The position numbers and the translations under genes were made by a program. 64,000 nt of DNA from Comamonas composti DSM 21721 (GTDB taxonomy: Bacteria; Pseudomonadota; Gammaproteobacteria; Burkholderiales; Burkholderiaceae_C), in the NCBI RefSeq assembly GCF_000429845.1, contig NZ_AUCQ01000014.1, forward strand, positions 104,232 through 168,231, given 5' to 3'. Positions 62,641 to 64,000 of the stretch are shown here, piece after piece (the first letter of the stretch is position 1; every line of letters starts with the position of its first letter). Below the pieces are notes generated by a model. The model had not been told where the DNA came from and did no database searches. It saw only the letters and a list, made by a program, of their open reading frames with translations.

Positions 62641-63224
62641 TTATTTTATCGACTTTAAGGGTTTCACGTAATTAGGGCGCTTTCTGGCGTCCATGCAAAT
62701 CATTTGTCCTGATTTGGGGTAAATTATTATACAATCCTCCTCTAATGAAGATCCTATGGTTTCTGGTCGAGTGGTAACTACAAGCTCTCCATCGGAGCCT
62801 GGCGGATGAGTCGTTACATAGAGGAGTACCGTCGGGACCCAATCGAAATGGCATTCATATCGCATGATATTCCGTAATCGTCAATATCATATGCGGCTTG
62901 TAAATTTATAGCATAAGCAGGGTCGTTGGCGCAAAACAAGACTTCGTCATCGTAAAACTCTCTTATCATATTCAAGTCAAGGCCGCGATAAAATCATGCA
63001 ACCATGGTAATTCATGCAGGATAGCCTGACCACTTACCGTTAAAATTGGGATTTCAATATTTGTATTGATTTATCGAGAGCTTTCATCTGCTAGATGAAT
63101 AGTATGATAAATCGCTTTTCTTTTGGTTAAATCAATTATTTCTTTTTGCCAATATTTGGGTGGTTTCCCAGAAGCTGATCGTATATTCACTGGAATAAAT
63201 TTCAAAATTATTTAATTGACTCAT
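62641..63224 (-). pseudogene. Frameshifted 2OG-Fe(II) oxygenase-like gene
   Basis: Reading the minus strand across three frames reconstructs one protein: MSQLNNFEIYSSEYTISFWE, then PPKYWQKEIIDLTKRKAIYH and HLADESSR, then IEIPILTVSGQAILHELPWL, then REFYDDEVLFCANDPAYAIN, and finally RYECHFDWVPTVLLYVTTHP, GSDGELVVTTRPE and a DARKRPNYVKPL ending. The order and the H-x-D in YECHFD match, as I recall it, a bacterial 2OG-Fe(II) oxygenase family; the expected third-ligand histidine region (RHPHYVRPL in relatives) reads RKRPNYVKPL. Several frameshifts and stops make it dead. It is AT-rich like the neighbouring exporter gene. Confidence 0.55.
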
Positions 63225-63425
63225 GTGTGTTTTTTAAAAGAAATTTAAAATCTATTTGCTATTTAAGTAAGCATGCTTGATATTATTTTATAATAACACT
63301 CAAGGCATTCTATTGAGTGTTATTTTCTGTATTTGATTGTTTTATTAGGTGTTGTATCTGATGGATATGAATATTATTGGCTCTATGCCATTTCCCGTGG
63401 AGCTTGACGCTAGCGCCCAGGCTGA
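63225..63425. other. AT-rich non-coding junction
   Basis: About 200 bases of very AT-rich DNA. Base composition switches abruptly to GC-rich near 63385, where IS3-related sequence begins. No gene is seen. Confidence 0.4.
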
Positions 63426-64000
63426 TGCAGGTGTAATAGCCATCCCTTCCTGCTGGTGCACATCCGTGCAATCAACGCCGAGGTGAAAGGCGAATATGGC
63501 TGGCCCCGCATGCACAAGGAATTATTGGCACGGGGCATTTGTGCGGGCAAAGAGCGAATACGCACGCTGATGCAGCGGCACGGCATCAAGGCCTTGGCCA
63601 AGGCCAAGCGCAAATTTGTGGTGACCACGGACAGCAAACATGGCTTGCCTGTGGCAGCTGATCTGGTGCAGCGGCGGTTTACGCCTGCAGCCCCGAACCA
63701 AGTGTGGTGCAGCGATATCACCTACATATACACCGCTGAGGGTTGGCTGTACCTGGCAGCGGTCCTCGACCTGTTCAGCCGTCAGGTGGTGGGCTCGAGC
63801 CTGCAGCCCCACATGCAAACCAGCCTGGTCAAAGGTGCGCTGCTGACCATGGCACGGTGGCGACGCAGACCTGCACCTGGATTGATCTTCCACAGTGATA
63901 GAGGCAGCCAGTATTGCAGTCATGAATTCCAGAGGGCTCTGCACAAGTGGGAGATGCGCTCATCCATGAGCCGCAAGGGCAACTGCTGGGATAACTCGCC
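63426..64000 (+). mobile_element. IS3-family transposase OrfB, 5'-damaged and cut by window edge
   Basis: From about 63450 one frame encodes LVHIRAINAEVKGEYGWPRMHKELLARGI, then the integrase core: WCSDITYIYTAEGWLYLAAVLDLFSRQVVG with the first catalytic Asp, and LIFHSDRGSQYCSHEF with the second. SMSRKGNCWDN at the window edge just precedes the expected catalytic Glu. Upstream, a matching segment (SAQADAG) lies in another frame and the usual start and OrfA are absent, so this copy is probably truncated and frameshifted at its 5' end. Confidence 0.85.

Overview
This window is high-GC DNA, strongly coding-biased, from a betaproteobacterium. It looks most like a member of the Comamonadaceae (Comamonas/Delftia/Acidovorax group). 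The reasons are a Bug-type periplasmic receptor, the nadK-recN-rapZ and divergent hrcA arrangement, the gene content, and a dispersed AGCTGCCAGCGCTTG-type palindrome I associate with that family. No species can be named from the sequence alone. The last 3 kb (about 61.2-63.4 kb) are clearly AT-richer and look acquired.

Layout. 1-4.5 kb: start of an alkyl sulfatase gene, a Bug-type solute-binding protein, a rhomboid protease with helical-repeat tail, and a membrane protein with a similar tail. 4.9-11 kb: one very large thioester alpha-2-macroglobulin. 11.1-15.6 kb: an iron-type cassette (Fur box, short leader ORF, AraC regulator, two fused ABC half-transporters). 15.9-17.1 kb: a decayed GH3 glucosidase gene abutting half of a small mobile element. 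17.1-24.1 kb: creBC-like two-component system, rapZ, recN, nadK, and divergent hrcA, followed by a tRNA with CAT anticodon. 24.6-33.2 kb: a siderophore-uptake locus laid out like the uptake half of the yersiniabactin system (AraC regulator, FyuA-like receptor, YbtX/RhtX-like MFS, YbtP/YbtQ-like ABC pair, one unknown small protein) but with no synthesis genes. 33.2-40 kb: a DUF2325 protein with its own Fur-like box, a small lipoprotein, metG, patatin phospholipase, an Mrr-like nuclease-domain protein, the Fe-S carrier mrp/apbC and infA. 40.1-40.3 kb: a probable structured RNA. 40.8-48.6 kb: EamA transporter, low-molecular-weight phosphatase, and a CzcCBA/CusCBA-type metal efflux operon. 48.7-60.8 kb: erpA, FtsX-like permease, a complete small mobile element, C13 peptidase, truncated haemoglobin, thioesterase/MarR divergent pair, smr, radC, FKBP isomerase, ispH, a CBS protein, serS. 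60.9-61.2 kb: tRNA-Ser(CGA) and tRNA-Arg(ACG). 61.3-64 kb: an AT-rich segment with an IS30-like remnant, a LysE/ArgO exporter, a wrecked 2OG-Fe(II) oxygenase gene and an IS3-family transposase running off the end.

Themes. Iron is prominent: two regulated ABC pairs, one receptor locus, a DUF2325 gene, erpA and mrp; four sites share the core AAATGAGAAT. Non-coding structure is unusually informative: a family of long inverted-repeat hairpins in intergenic spaces, a miniature transposable element present in three states (full, half, and ends only), and a rod-shaped RNA candidate with promoter and terminator. No CRISPR array, prophage or complete new defence system was seen. The best candidates for undescribed biology are the Fur-controlled leader ORF coupled to the AraC gene, the small protein ending the siderophore operon, the structured RNA and the miniature element family.
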